Origin: JAPOUP01 sp965221405
GTDB lineage: Bacteria > Pseudomonadota > Alphaproteobacteria > Rhodobacterales > Rhodobacteraceae
Assembly: GCA_965221405.1 (NCBI GenBank)
Contig: CBDCSE010000002.1
Location: 1,860,001-1,924,000 of the forward strand
Reading direction: 5' to 3'
DNA length: 64,000 bases
The first letter of the stretch is position 1, and every line of letters begins with the position of its first letter. Positions 27,340-37,153 of this stretch are shown in pieces. Below the pieces are notes generated by a model. That model was not told the DNA's origin, did not search any database, and saw only the letters and a list, made by a program, of their open reading frames with translations. A program made the position numbers and the translations under genes.

Positions 27340-28378
27340 GCGGGCTGGGCATTTCGTCCAGCCTGAAGGCCTGGTTGTCCGAGAGGCTCGCCAGGGTAAG
27401 CCTGTCCATCCATATGCGGGGAGCGGTTCCACTCTCCGTGACAGCCGGCCCACCTGATGGAGAGCGCCTCCATAAGGTCGTCGGAGACTCTGATGCGGGT
27501 CTTGGGCCCGTTGCCATAGACGCAGGAGCGGATGGAGAGGCCTGCCTTCGTTATCACGGCAATCAGGCTCACGATGATCTCGCGGCTGATGTGCGGTTTT
27601 CCGTGCCGGTTCCGGGTGATGTGGCGGCACCTGCGGCGCTCGATCCCGGTCCACCCGCTCGTGCCCGGCGGCGAACCCCACTGTGTTGCCGGTGATCTGG
27701 GGGCTGCCCCGGCCCTTGTCGGCGGTCATGCAGGGGACACCGTAAGGTATGGCCTGCCGGGTTCGGGGTCCGGTACGTCACGGACGCTCACGGCGACCGG
27801 ATGGCCCTCGTGACGTCCGCCGCTGCCACCGACCCGGCCCGCAAGCTCCTTGCTCCTGATGTCCGCCAATACCGTTGGCCGACCCGGCTTCCGGATCACC
27901 CGCACCCGCCCGATCCGTACGCCGCCGTTCTCCGACGGTTCCGAGATTCGCCCTCCATGCGCTGACCTCCGCCTCCATCCGCGCCGCAAGCGAGGCCGCG
28001 CCGTTGCAGGTTCGGAGCAATGGGTGGTTAGGGCCACCGAGAGTCACCGACATCAGCTGGCGCTCAGGGACGTGCGCCCGCTCCGGGCCGCTTTCCGTCA
28101 GGTGCCTGCGCCCTCCGCCGCGCCGCCGCATTCTCCTGTTGGAGGGTGCCGTTGCACCCGAAGCGGCATCCTTGAAGCCCCGCCGAACCGCCACCCTCGA
28201 AAAGTCCGCCGCCTCGGGCGCGTGTGGAATCCCACCCCGACCGATGGCGCTGGCCTCGGCGACGGCCCGGAGATGACGTCCCCGTTCGTTCAGAGCCGGA
28301 TGTATCGTTTCCAACCTGCGCCGACGGGTCTCCACGAGGATAATCCCCAAACGGAATGCGTTATTCTCGCGAGCCGCC
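27340..28378 (-). mobile_element. ISAzo13-family relic inside the TRAP operon
   Basis: Minus frames retain HPALNERGRHLRAVAEASA, GATAPSNRRMRRRGGGRRHL, RDVPDPEPGRPYLTVSP, ISLIAVITKAGLSIR-type and EALSIRWAGCHGEWN segments in the order of ISAzo13 transposases (HPALNERGRR..., RRPGGGRK..., VDPELGRA.PYGVYD, ...FHGEWNY). At least two frameshifts and deletions make it dead. It lies between the receptor and permease genes, so readthrough expression of the permease may be affected. Exact ends are not resolved. Confidence 0.75.
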
Positions 28379-29387
28379 TTACGAGCCGCCAAGAAGGTGA
28401 TCGGGGATCGTAGCGCCAACCTCTTCGTAGTAGCGAATTGCGCCTCGATGCAGTGGTGCAGCCAACGACACGAACGCATTTTCCAGTGTCAGGGGAGCCA
28501 GCCCCTGATTTACCGCATGTGCATCATCAAGGTTTTCGAACATCGCCTTGGTAAGCGCATAGGCCGTATCCTCATCCATGTCCTTATGGACGCTGACGAA
28601 CATCACATATGCCGTGGTAAGCAGGTCCTGATCACTGTTGACCTGATTGGAGTATGAGCCTGCCGGAAGAATGTCCGCAGCATAACCTGGCGTACTCAGG
28701 TAGTCGTTCCAGGCGTCGGTCCCGATAACCTCTTCCGGAATGCCGAGAATACGGAACTTCTTTGCGGATCCGTATTGGTCGACGGCTGCCGATCCCATGG
28801 TGCCGGTGCGCATGAAGACGTCAAACTTTCCATCTTCAAAGGCTTGGCTTGCGGCCGACCACGCAAGCTTGATCGCTTCATAGTCCTCGTTAGCTTTGTA
28901 GCCCGTGATCGCTTCGATCAGCTTGGTGGTTTGGGCCGAGGCAGAGCCGGCAGGAGGGCCAACGAAGACCCGCCTGCCCTTGATGTCGTCCCAGCTGTCG
29001 ATGCCGCTGTCCTCATAGGTCATCACGTGGATGTGCCCACCGAGGAATGAGAACAGCGAGCGGATGTTCCTGGATGCGTCTATCGCTTCCTGACCAAGAT
29101 CCTTGTACGGGCCCTTACCAACTTCCATACGCGAGAACGCGCCCGCAGGCGTGCTTGCAAGGTCGATTGCGCCGGTCGCGACCTTGAGTGCCGCGCGTGT
29201 CAGTGTCTGATCCACATTGACCCGGATTTCGTGATCGGGTGCGGCGTAATTTTGACAGAAGCTGCGGCACAAGCGCGCTCAGACCCGCGGCCGAGCCCCC
29301 TTCGGCCTTGAGTGTTTCAGCCTGAGCAAATGACAACGGTACCGTTGCAAGTGCAGCGGCGATCACCGCCATGCGAAGCGTTTTCAT
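28379..29387 (-). pseudogene. TAXI-family TRAP solute receptor, one frameshift
   Basis: Starts at ATG 29387 after GGGAGG with signal peptide MKTLRMAVIAAALATVPLSF and cleavage after AQA. The frame shifts by one near 29255 and resumes with NYAAPDHEIRVNVDQTLTRA, GAIDLASTPAGAF, VFVGPPAGSASAQTTKLIEA, VFMRTGTMGSAAVDQYG and ends at TAA 28379. Restored length is about 335 residues, normal for TAXI receptors. It would bind the carboxylate taken up by the fused permease. Either inactivated or carrying a sequencing indel. Confidence 0.8.
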
Positions 29388-29481
29388 GGAGTCCTCCCAA
29401 ATTTCGCACCCATAGCTTGCAGATTCATCGGATAAAAATAAAATCAGAAAATCGCAGTTCGTTATAGAAATATGTATAGGC
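29388..29481. promoter_or_regulatory. Divergent control region of TRAP operon and LysR gene
   Basis: A 94-base AT-rich gap between a receptor gene on the minus strand and a LysR gene on the plus strand, the classical arrangement for LysR control. TATAGAAATATGTATA near the LysR start is a candidate site but no clear T-N11-A box is proven. Confidence 0.5.
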
Positions 29482-30399
29482 ATGGATCCACGACTTCTGA
29501 CCCAGCTTGCCGTCGCCATTGATCTTGGTCCGATAAACAGGGCGGCAAAGCGTCTGAACGTCACCCAACCGACCCTGAGCCGAAGCATCAAGATCATTGA
29601 AGACCGGGTTGGGGCTCCAGTTCTCATTCGTGAAAGCCACGGCGTTGTTGCGACGGATGTCGGCGAGCGGCTGGCGGAGCGCGGGCGGACGATACTGGCA
29701 GAGGCCGAAGCCGCGGACGACGCTCTTCGGCAGTGGAGAGAAGGGTTGATCGCGGAGCTGCGGCTTGGCGTCGGCCCGTTTCTGGCGGTGACATTGATCC
29801 CGGGCCTTGTCGAAACGTCTTTTCGCGGAAATTGGCCCTATGCGCTCAGGATATTTTGCGCTTCGGCTGTCCCGTTGATCCGTCGATTGATTGACAACCG
29901 TATCGATGTCGCGCTCGCGCCGTCGCAATTGCGTTTACATGAAGAGAGCCTGACGGAGGAGGTGGTGTTTCCGGACAGGTTGGTCATCGTTGCCGGGGCC
30001 AGATCGGAGCTGGCTCTCGACGGCGCGGTCGCGACAAAGGAAAAGCTTGAGAAAGGGCGCTGGGTGATTGCGGGAGCGCGGGCTGGCATTCACGGAACGG
30101 AGTCGGAGCTTTTTACGTTTCTCGGAATCGAACCCCAGAAACAGAACGTCTCGATCTCGGGAGACCTGATGATCCCGCTGCATCTTCTGAAGACGACCGA
30201 TGCGCTCGTGGCTCTGCCGGAGCGCCTGATCGGGTTGCTGGGGGATATGGGGGGCGCACGGGTTGTCCATTCCGACTACCCGGAAATCCGGCGGGACATC
30301 GCCCTTTGGGTCCGAAAATCTGAACGGCACCGCACCGAGATTCTGCACTTCTCAAGTAGGCTGCGGGAGCACCTTCGGCAATTCAGGCCCGGGACTTAG
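29482..30399 (+). CDS. LysR-family transcriptional regulator
   Basis: A 305-residue LysR protein: HTH at about residues 8-45 (INRAAKRLNVTQPTLSRSIK), linker helix, and a substrate-binding domain beginning near LRLGVGPFLAVTLIPGL. Divergent from the TRAP/sulfatase/ALDH operon and convergent with pobA. It probably senses the imported aromatic compound. No inactivating change is seen. Confidence 0.9.
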   Translation: MDPRLLTQLAVAIDLGPINRAAKRLNVTQPTLSRSIKIIEDRVGAPVLIRESHGVVATDVGERLAERGRTILAEAEAADDALRQWREGLIAELRLGVGPFLAVTLIPGLVETSFRGNWPYALRIFCASAVPLIRRLIDNRIDVALAPSQLRLHEESLTEEVVFPDRLVIVAGARSELALDGAVATKEKLEKGRWVIAGARAGIHGTESELFTFLGIEPQKQNVSISGDLMIPLHLLKTTDALVALPERLIGLLGDMGGARVVHSDYPEIRRDIALWVRKSERHRTEILHFSSRLREHLRQFRPGT

Positions 30400-30406
30400 G
30401 TCTTGA

Positions 30407-30435
30407 GGACGGGCCTTTCGGGGCCGTCCCTTCTT
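30407..30435. terminator. Terminator between convergent LysR and pobA genes
   Basis: GGACGGGCC-TTTCG-GGGCCGTCC stem-loop followed by CTTCTTC. It lies in the 47-base gap between the two convergent stops and could serve either side, though the T run is weak. Confidence 0.6.
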
Positions 30436-30446
30436 CGCGAATTGCG

Positions 30447-31616
30447 TCAATAGGGAAGGCCTACGTAGTTCTCGGCGAGCGACTTCTGAGCGGTCTGGCT
30501 GCCACGTAGGAACTCAATCTCGGCCAACTGCATTTTGTGGTCGAAATCACTTCTATCCGGGAAGCGGTGCAGGAGGTTTGTCATCCACCAGCTGAAGCGT
30601 TCGGCTTTCCAGACACGCGCAAGCGCCTTTTCGGAGTAGCGGTCAATGCCTTCGGAATCCCGCTCCTGGTAGTATTGGCGCAATCCGTTGTAGAGATAGT
30701 GAATGTCACTTGCCGCCGTGTTCAATCCCTTGGCCCCGGTCGGTGGAACGATGTGCGCGGCATCGCCGCACAGAAACAGGCGTCCCCATCGCATGGGTTC
30801 GGTCACGAACGAACGGAGCGGCGCAATGGACTTCTCGATCGATGGTCCAGTGACCAGTTTCTCCGCCTCGCTCCTCGGGATGCGCCGCCGAAGCTCGTCC
30901 CAGAACATCTGGTCCGACCACTCATCGGGGGTGTCAGAGAGCGGGCACTGAATGTAATAGCGGCTCAGGTTTTCATTCCGCATTGAGCACAGGGCAAATC
31001 CACGTTCCGAGTTTGAATAGATCAGTTCATCGTTGACGGGAGGAGTCTCGGAGAGGATGCCAAGCCAGCCGAATGGATAGAGCTTTTCGTACTCCCGTCG
31101 CACGGATGCCGGAATGGTGTTCCGACTCGCGCCATGGAAACCGTCGCAACCCGCGACGAAATCACATTCGATCCGGTGCGTTTCGCCATCGACTTGATAG
31201 GTCACGGAGGGTGTGTCGGTCTCGACGTCGCTGATTGCCACATGCTCAGCATTGAAAACGATCTTGCCGCCCATGGCATCGCGCGCATCGTAAAGGTCTC
31301 TGGTGACTTCGGTCTGGCCATAAACCAAAACCGGGGTGCCGGTGTGCCCGACAAAGTCAATCCCGAACATCTCGTCGTCATATGAGATTTGGGTGCCCTC
31401 ATGCACGAAGCCCTCGGCATCCATGCGCACGGCGACACCTGCGTCCCGCATCTGGTTGACCAGGCCAATCTCAAGGATTCCGGCGCGAATTCTGCCAAGC
31501 ACGTAGTCGCGGGTTTTCCGTTCCAGAACGATCGTGTCGATGTCCTGACGATGTAAATGCTGTGAGAGAAGAAGCCCGGATGGTCCTCCGCCAATTATGC
31601 AAACCTGAGTTTTCAT
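30447..31616 (-). CDS. pobA: 4-hydroxybenzoate 3-monooxygenase
   Basis: A 389-residue class A flavoprotein hydroxylase. Visible: FAD-binding IIGGGPSGLLLSQHL (residues 7-21), the HRQDIDTIVLERK segment, FVAGCDGFHG (DG motif), and LFLCGDAAHIVPPTGAKGLN (GD motif). RIRAGILE matches the PobA substrate-binding RIRAG. It hydroxylates 4-hydroxybenzoate to protocatechuate using NADPH and O2. It lies 94 bases downstream of the reductive dehalogenase gene in the same direction, linking dehalogenation to the protocatechuate route. Confidence 0.95.
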   Translation of the reverse strand: MKTQVCIIGGGPSGLLLSQHLHRQDIDTIVLERKTRDYVLGRIRAGILEIGLVNQMRDAGVAVRMDAEGFVHEGTQISYDDEMFGIDFVGHTGTPVLVYGQTEVTRDLYDARDAMGGKIVFNAEHVAISDVETDTPSVTYQVDGETHRIECDFVAGCDGFHGASRNTIPASVRREYEKLYPFGWLGILSETPPVNDELIYSNSERGFALCSMRNENLSRYYIQCPLSDTPDEWSDQMFWDELRRRIPRSEAEKLVTGPSIEKSIAPLRSFVTEPMRWGRLFLCGDAAHIVPPTGAKGLNTAASDIHYLYNGLRQYYQERDSEGIDRYSEKALARVWKAERFSWWMTNLLHRFPDRSDFDHKMQLAEIEFLRGSQTAQKSLAENYVGLPY

Positions 31617-31710
31617 CCTGAGGTCCCCGTTCCCCCTATGCTCTTTCAGTCTGGCATGAGTGTTGCCCCCGCCGCTGACCCTCGCCGCATCCCGTCGCGC
31701 GGCGCCTGCA

Positions 31711-34700
31711 TCAAAGGTCCAATGTTATGGTGCCACAACCTTCCGCCGCACGGCTCTGACACGTGATGACCTCGGTCTCGCGCTGGGTTTTTGACAGCAC
31801 GAAGTCACGGTGCTCGACATCGCCTTCGACAATCCCACACTTACAGACACCGCAGATGCCGTCGGCGCATTTCACGTCTACCGCGATCCCGTTTTCCCGC
31901 AGCACGTCCGAGATCGACTTGTCCACCGGCACCTTCAGCTCGCGGCCCGAGCTCGCGAGTTTGACGTTAAATTCGTGGTTCACGTAGTCCGGCTGTTCCG
32001 GGACGGAGAAGTACTCGAGATGCCGTGCCTCTTCAGGAAAGCCCTGCCGCCCTGCCGCTTCCATAACACCGTCCATGTAGCGCTCGGGACCGCAGGTGTA
32101 GACGTGCCAACCGGATTGGTAGCCTGAAAGTATCCTGTCCAGGTCCGCGCGGGTGTCCTGATCGGAGAAGTGATAGTGCACCCGACCGGACCACGGAACG
32201 TTGGACATGTCATCCAGATAACCCGCATCAGCCTTTCTACTGGCCGAATAGTGCAGTTCGAAGTCGTGGTGGAGCGCGTGCAGCCGGTGCGCGAAGGCGA
32301 TCATCGGCGTGATCCCGATCCCGCCGCCCATCAAAAAAGTCCTGGTGGCGCTCTCGTCCAGTTCGAAATGATTGATCGGTTTGGAGATGAACACCCGTCG
32401 TCCTTGGGTGAATATGCGGTGCAGCATTTTGGAGCCGCCGCGGCCCTCGTCCTCGCGCAGGACGCCGATCTGGTATCTGGACCTTTCAGCGGGGTCGCCG
32501 GACATCGAGTACTGTCGAAGAAACTCGGGCGTCACCACGACGTCTAGATGTGCGCCGGCTGTCCATTCGGGCAATTGTGCGCCGTCCCATGCGGTGAACT
32601 CGTACTTGGTGACATCGCTCGCCATTCTCTCGACGCTGGAGACCGTTGCCATGATGACCGGAGCGTCGTCAAAGTCTGGCCTCTCATGAGCCAGCCCTTC
32701 GGTTTCACCACGCGCGAGCCGGGCTTTGTACTCGCGTGCCGGTATCATGTCCTGATACGCCCGGATGCCTGCCTCGCGATCCATCGGGAACGGATAGGGC
32801 CATGGCCAGGGCGCCAGGTTCGCGGGATAGACCGCCAGCGTCTGGCCCTCATACCGCAGGTCGAGCCCGGGATCGAGATCACGCCGATTGATTGGCGCGG
32901 ACGGTTCCCTGTAACCCCCGTCGGGTTTCAGTTCGAGATCCCACCACCATTTCTTGGCGTCGTTAAGCCCCCCATTGCCGAGCCTGTCATCGAGCTTCGC
33001 GAGCATCGGCGCGGCCGCGGGCACGTTCGACGCGAGCCAGCGGAAGGGTTTCTCGGCAAAGAGTCCTTCAAGGTTCCAGGGGCAGGTTTTCATGCACCGC
33101 CCGCACATGGCGCCGCCTTCGGTGGTGATGCGGTAAGTGGTGCATTTCTGGCTATCGCTCTTCCAGATTTCGTATCCGTTGAACATCAGTTTCGGCCCGG
33201 CCGTAATCGCGCCGGACGGACACTCGCGCGCACACTTCCTGCAGTTCTCGCAAAAGTTCTGCAGTCCGAAGTCGATCGGCTTGTCGTGGGCGAGCGGCAT
33301 GTCGGTGGTCACGACGCCGGACTTCAGCCGCGGGCCAAGAAGCGGGTTCAGGATCACCTCGCCGATGCGGCTGACCTCGCCCAACCCGGAGAGAAGAAGG
33401 AGAGGCGGCTGCAGGACCTCACCATCCATCACGGAATGGGCCTTGGCTGAGTAGCCGAGGTTCCGGATCTGCCTGGCGATCACGCCACCCAGAAGGGAAA
33501 ACCGGAGATAGGCGCGCATGGATTGCGCCACGGCGATCCAGTCATCGCCGGATGCGCCCTCCATGGTTTCATAGCCCTGATCAATGATCATGCTGATTGC
33601 CTGGTCGTGGGGCGGCACCAGTTCCGCGCCTGCGGCGTCATGGCTGTACCAGGTCCAGTCGGGGCACCGCGATATGCCAACCGCGTCCACGCCCAGGAAA
33701 TAGCTCGCCGCCTTGACATTGGCCGCATTGCGCTCCGCGTCGGTCGGCTTCTCGGCCGAGGTGTTCGGATCGCCATCCTGCAACAGCACGAAGGCGCCGA
33801 GAACGCGCCGTTGGGCGAAGGAGTGTGCGCTCTTGCGTGCGTACCAGCCGCCGGAGGCGGCCGCCTGCTGTTTCGTTCCCAGATCACCGAACTGCGAGCG
33901 CGCAAACATGTCCGTGCGCTTTGGCACACGCGCGACACGCGCCTCGTCAATGAACGTGGTTGGTTCATCCACCCGCTTCAGCGTCTCGAAAGGATGCGCT
34001 CCGTCCACATAGTCGCGGCGCCGGAAAGGGTCGCGGTTGAACGCCCCTTTGACAGTGCCCTTGCCGACCCACCAGGCTGGACCGTAGCGCTGTTCCGCCC
34101 AAGGCGCCAGTGCGCCGTCAGTGGCCATCTCCATATCCGTGCTCACCGCGGCAAGGCCGAAACCGGTGCCGAGATAGGGCGCGTGCAGCCGACCCTTCTC
34201 AACCGTGGCGAGCCCCGCGGCGACGGCCAGCCTGTTCAGGTCCACGTCTGAGGAGGTCACGGTATGCGCCTTGGCACGAAACCCCAGCAAGTGCAGATAG
34301 TTGCTCAATATGACCGCGGTTTCCGTGGCCCGCAGAGCCGCGCGATGGTCCTGTGCGTCCCATATCCACTCCGCCCCGGGCTCGTCCTCACGTGGCGCGC
34401 GCATATGTTCCACGAGGCAGACGATCACATGTGTATGGCTGTCGATCGAGGCCGGCGGCTTTTCGATGGATTCCTTCAGCCCCGCCATGATCTCGTCGAT
34501 GCCCGAGGCGAGCGTCTTGGTTTGTTTCGTCCGGATATCCTCGGCCAGCCGGTCGATGTCGGGGTTGCGCGTCGGTTCGGCCAGAAGCGAGCTTTCGGAC
34601 AATCTGCAGATCCCCATCATCGACGCGTCCTGAAAATAACCGAAAGCCTTCATGTGATTGGCGCGTTCGATCGGGTCTGTTGGTGCCGTCGCTGGCTCGG

Positions 34701-34917
34701 GGTTAACCATCCCGTCGCGGATCACATCCATCATGGCTTGATATTCCCCCATCGAATTGACGAGGGAATGTGGCGTCCGCAACCGCCGGAAATCCAGCGC
34801 CGGAGCCGTGGGCACGCGCGACAGGTCCGCCGGTCCGTCGATCCGTCTCAACCGCTCAAGCGGGTAGGGCCCGAGGTGGAACGGTCGGTCCTTGGTGGAA
34901 AAGAAGCGCGTGCCCAT
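31711..34917 (-). CDS. bhbA: Cytoplasmic BhbA-type reductive dehalogenase fused to a flavin/2Fe-2S reductase
   Basis: A 1068-residue protein. Residues about 1-720 are a catabolic reductive dehalogenase: two cubane Fe-S motifs (C556-x2-C559-x2-C562-x3-C566P and C605-x2-C608-x3-C612P, with C592) and WTWYSHD with a candidate catalytic Tyr424. There is no Tat signal, unlike respiratory enzymes. Residues about 750-985 form a phthalate-dioxygenase-reductase-like flavin/NAD(P) module (RQYSMSG, GGGIGITPM) and the last 80 a plant-type 2Fe-2S domain (C1017, C1022, C1025, C1053). Comamonas BhbA, of the same organisation, removes bromine from 3,5-dibromo-4-hydroxybenzoate with NADPH and cobalamin. PobA downstream fits that product. 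Confidence 0.9.
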   Translation of the reverse strand: MGTRFFSTKDRPFHLGPYPLERLRRIDGPADLSRVPTAPALDFRRLRTPHSLVNSMGEYQAMMDVIRDGMVNPEPATAPTDPIERANHMKAFGYFQDASMMGICRLSESSLLAEPTRNPDIDRLAEDIRTKQTKTLASGIDEIMAGLKESIEKPPASIDSHTHVIVCLVEHMRAPREDEPGAEWIWDAQDHRAALRATETAVILSNYLHLLGFRAKAHTVTSSDVDLNRLAVAAGLATVEKGRLHAPYLGTGFGLAAVSTDMEMATDGALAPWAEQRYGPAWWVGKGTVKGAFNRDPFRRRDYVDGAHPFETLKRVDEPTTFIDEARVARVPKRTDMFARSQFGDLGTKQQAAASGGWYARKSAHSFAQRRVLGAFVLLQDGDPNTSAEKPTDAERNAANVKAASYFLGVDAVGISRCPDWTWYSHDAAGAELVPPHDQAISMIIDQGYETMEGASGDDWIAVAQSMRAYLRFSLLGGVIARQIRNLGYSAKAHSVMDGEVLQPPLLLLSGLGEVSRIGEVILNPLLGPRLKSGVVTTDMPLAHDKPIDFGLQNFCENCRKCARECPSGAITAGPKLMFNGYEIWKSDSQKCTTYRITTEGGAMCGRCMKTCPWNLEGLFAEKPFRWLASNVPAAAPMLAKLDDRLGNGGLNDAKKWWWDLELKPDGGYREPSAPINRRDLDPGLDLRYEGQTLAVYPANLAPWPWPYPFPMDREAGIRAYQDMIPAREYKARLARGETEGLAHERPDFDDAPVIMATVSSVERMASDVTKYEFTAWDGAQLPEWTAGAHLDVVVTPEFLRQYSMSGDPAERSRYQIGVLREDEGRGGSKMLHRIFTQGRRVFISKPINHFELDESATRTFLMGGGIGITPMIAFAHRLHALHHDFELHYSASRKADAGYLDDMSNVPWSGRVHYHFSDQDTRADLDRILSGYQSGWHVYTCGPERYMDGVMEAAGRQGFPEEARHLEYFSVPEQPDYVNHEFNVKLASSGRELKVPVDKSISDVLRENGIAVDVKCADGICGVCKCGIVEGDVEHRDFVLSKTQRETEVITCQSRAAEGCGTITLDL

Positions 34918-34944
34918 CCTGTCAGTTTTTCCAGTTCCGTGTCA

Positions 34945-35530
34945 TCAGCTGAGGAGCTTTCCAATCCGCTCCGCGGCCGTCTCGAGCTTGATCTTTTCGG
35001 TCTCGACGAATCGTTCGTCAAATCACCCCAAAAGCCCGAACGCCGAGAGCGCCAGAACGATCGTTCCGTCCGCCTTTCGTATTCGGAACGGAGGCCGCAG
35101 CGATATCGGGCTCGGTTTCGCCCGGATTTGTTGCGTACCCCAGTTTTGCAACGTGACCAAGCTCTGTGTGCAGCCGTTCCAGTTCCGCCTGGCTGGAAGG
35201 CCTCCGGCGATTGCGGCACTCTCCAGGTAGGGTTTGCGTATGTCCTTCGACATTTCAGCCAGCCATAACTTACCTTGGGCCAGGGTCTGGAAGGGAAGCG
35301 CCGTGCCGACCGCCATGTTCACCGAGATCGCTCGCAACGCAGGTCGGGCCGTTCCTGGCGAGCTTCGATGCCATAACGGATTCATTGAGCGTACGGCCCA
35401 CTGCCCCCAGCTACGGTTGAGCCAGGATGTCGATGGCGCCGGTCTCCTCAGAGACCTGTCCCAGCCCAATTTTGGGGCCCAAGGCAAATGTGACCGTTCA
35501 GGTTCCCTCCAGGCCGGCGGCGCATCCATC
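34945..35530 (-). pseudogene. IclR-family regulator relic
   Basis: Several minus frames preserve pieces of an IclR effector domain: LGEH/GTALPFQTLAQGKLWLAEM, ELERLHTELGHVAKLGYATN, IRKADGTIVLALSAFG and the tail RFVETEKIKLETAAERIGKL to a TGA at 34945. No single frame spans them and the N-terminal HTH is missing. It sits directly upstream of the dehalogenase gene, as a regulator would, but cannot be functional. Confidence 0.65.
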
Positions 35531-35547
35531 GTTCCATGTCATGGCCG

Positions 35548-36153
35548 TCATCGCATGACCGTGACCGTGGCCGTCCAGGTGGCGCCGGCCGGGTCCGTCA
35601 CCCGGGCCGGGGCGTGGTTGGTCTTGGGGCAGGTGTCCCCGTCGACGCGGTCATACCCGCCATACTGGCGCGTCTTCTCATTGTACTGGTAGCGCTGGGG
35701 GTATTGGGCGTTGATGCGGTCGATGGTGGCGTCACTCCAGGCCAGGAAGTCGATGGCCCGGATCGTCAGGGTGAGGGTGTAGGGGACCGTGAGGCCGGCA
35801 TAGGGGGCGGTGCCGAGATTGACCGAGGGGATCAGGCCGGCCTCGTCCTCCCCGCAGGGCATCGTGGTCTTGCGGCGCAGGGGAGGGATGCCGGGGCAGG
35901 ACGGGCCTGCCGGGTCCGCTGTCTTGGTGCAGGCGATCTCATAGGTGATGGACAGGGCCCCGCCCGTCACGCGGTCGGTCCCCTTGTTGGCCAGGAGGAT
36001 GCGGTATACGGCCCGGCCGCCCCAGGGCGTGGGGTGGGCGGTGGCCATGAGGGCGGGGATGGGGTTGGTGGGCCGGTCCTGGGCGACCGCCTCGGGGGGG
36101 GCAGCAGGGTGATGGCCAGAAGGGCAGAGGCCAGACTCATCAAGCGGAACATG
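35548..36153 (-). pseudogene. Secreted DUF11-like protein, out of frame at a C8 tract
   Basis: ATG 36153 opens a signal peptide (MFRLMSLASALLAITLLPP) that runs into eight C residues (36094-36101, G on the plus strand). As sequenced, the frame then leaves the protein; one extra C restores PPPEAVAQDRPTNPIPALMA and continuous coding to the stop at 35548. The mature part (AVYRILLANKGTDRVTGGAL, VPYTLTLTIRAIDF, ARVTDPAGATWTATVTVMR) resembles DUF11-type extracellular beta domains with paired Cys. Called pseudogene in this phase; see the poly-C finding for a reversible switch. Confidence 0.6.
36094..36101. repeat. Homopolymer G8/C8 in a signal peptide coding region
   Basis: Eight-base tract at the signal peptide C-region of the secreted protein gene; current length puts the mature domain out of frame. 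Confidence 0.85.
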
Positions 36154-36485
36154 GAGCGTCTCCTTTGGACTGCGGGACCCGCGCGGCGGGAGTGATCAAC
36201 GGGAGCAAGGATACCGACCCCGTGCGGGGAAGGCAAGGGGAACCGAATTCCGGCAAGGGACCGGTTTGGAATGTCCGGAACTTTCCGGTGGAAATCCGAA
36301 AGCCGCGCGTCGTGGCCGGTCGCGGCGCGCCCGTTCCATCGCGCCATCCGTTCCATCGTGCATGTGCCACCGCCCGGCCCCCTTCCGCCTGGCTATCTGG
36401 CGGCTCTTCTCCCTAGCAGGCCGGGATCCTGGGCGGCGCGGGAGGGGTCGGTCAGGTCAGTCCGCGGCCGCGTGTCCCGGTCGCG
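36154..36485. other. Upstream region of the secreted protein gene
   Basis: No supported gene. Likely contains the promoter; no convincing elements picked out. Confidence 0.4.
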
Positions 36486-36620
36486 TCACTCGACCGACCC
36501 GTCGGTCTCGCCCCACTCGTTGACCCTCGCGCGGCCCTTGCCGCCGGTGAACAGGAAGTAGGCCTCGCCGGCGGACGTGTACTGGCTGCGGGAGACGGGC
36601 GGCGTGATGACCGGCACCAC
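36486..36620 (-). pseudogene. 3' fragment of a gene cut by IS630 copy B
   Basis: The minus frame VITPPVSRSQYTSAGEAYFL continues to GETDGSVE and a stop at 36486. It begins at the IS630 TA target; the upstream side at 39697 onward should hold the missing part, but the restored frame there is short. Unrecognised protein. Confidence 0.4.
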
Positions 36621-37153
36621 TAGTATCCCATCCTCATTGAATTGCCGGTTCCATCCCGGCCCGGGACGGGTTACGCCCGCGGCCGCAGCACCGTGCAACA
36701 GACCTTCCGGCCGCCCCGGGTGGCGTCAGGGGGAATGTCAGGGGCGGAACAGGCTATGGAACAGGCAGGCAGGAAGATCCGCGGGGTGCGGCCCGGGGCG
36801 CGCGGGCGCGCGCGGCTGAAGGACATCACCGGCGGCGGCAGGGGTCCGGGGGAGCGTCGCAGGCGGGCGCATGTCCTGCTGCCGGGCGACGGGGGCCGTC
36901 CGAACGGCGGCTGGACCGACGCGGGGATCGCGGACGCGCCTGGGGTCAGCGTGGCGACGGCGGAGCGGACGGGCGGGCAGTGCGTCATGGAGGGCCTTGA
37001 CGCGGCCCTGGACCGCAGGGTCCAGGAGAACCGGAAACAGCCCCGGCCCGGCGGGGCGGGCCAGGCGACGCCGGGGATGCCGGGCTGCCCGGAGCCGCCC
37101 GAGGGGCATGCGCGCTGGACCCTGAGGCCGCCCGGCGACCGGCTGGTGGAGCT

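Noticed and set aside
31711..34917. Respiratory (membrane-linked) dehalogenase role
   Set aside because: No Tat signal, no RdhB anchor gene, and the fused NAD(P)H reductase argues for a cytoplasmic catabolic enzyme.
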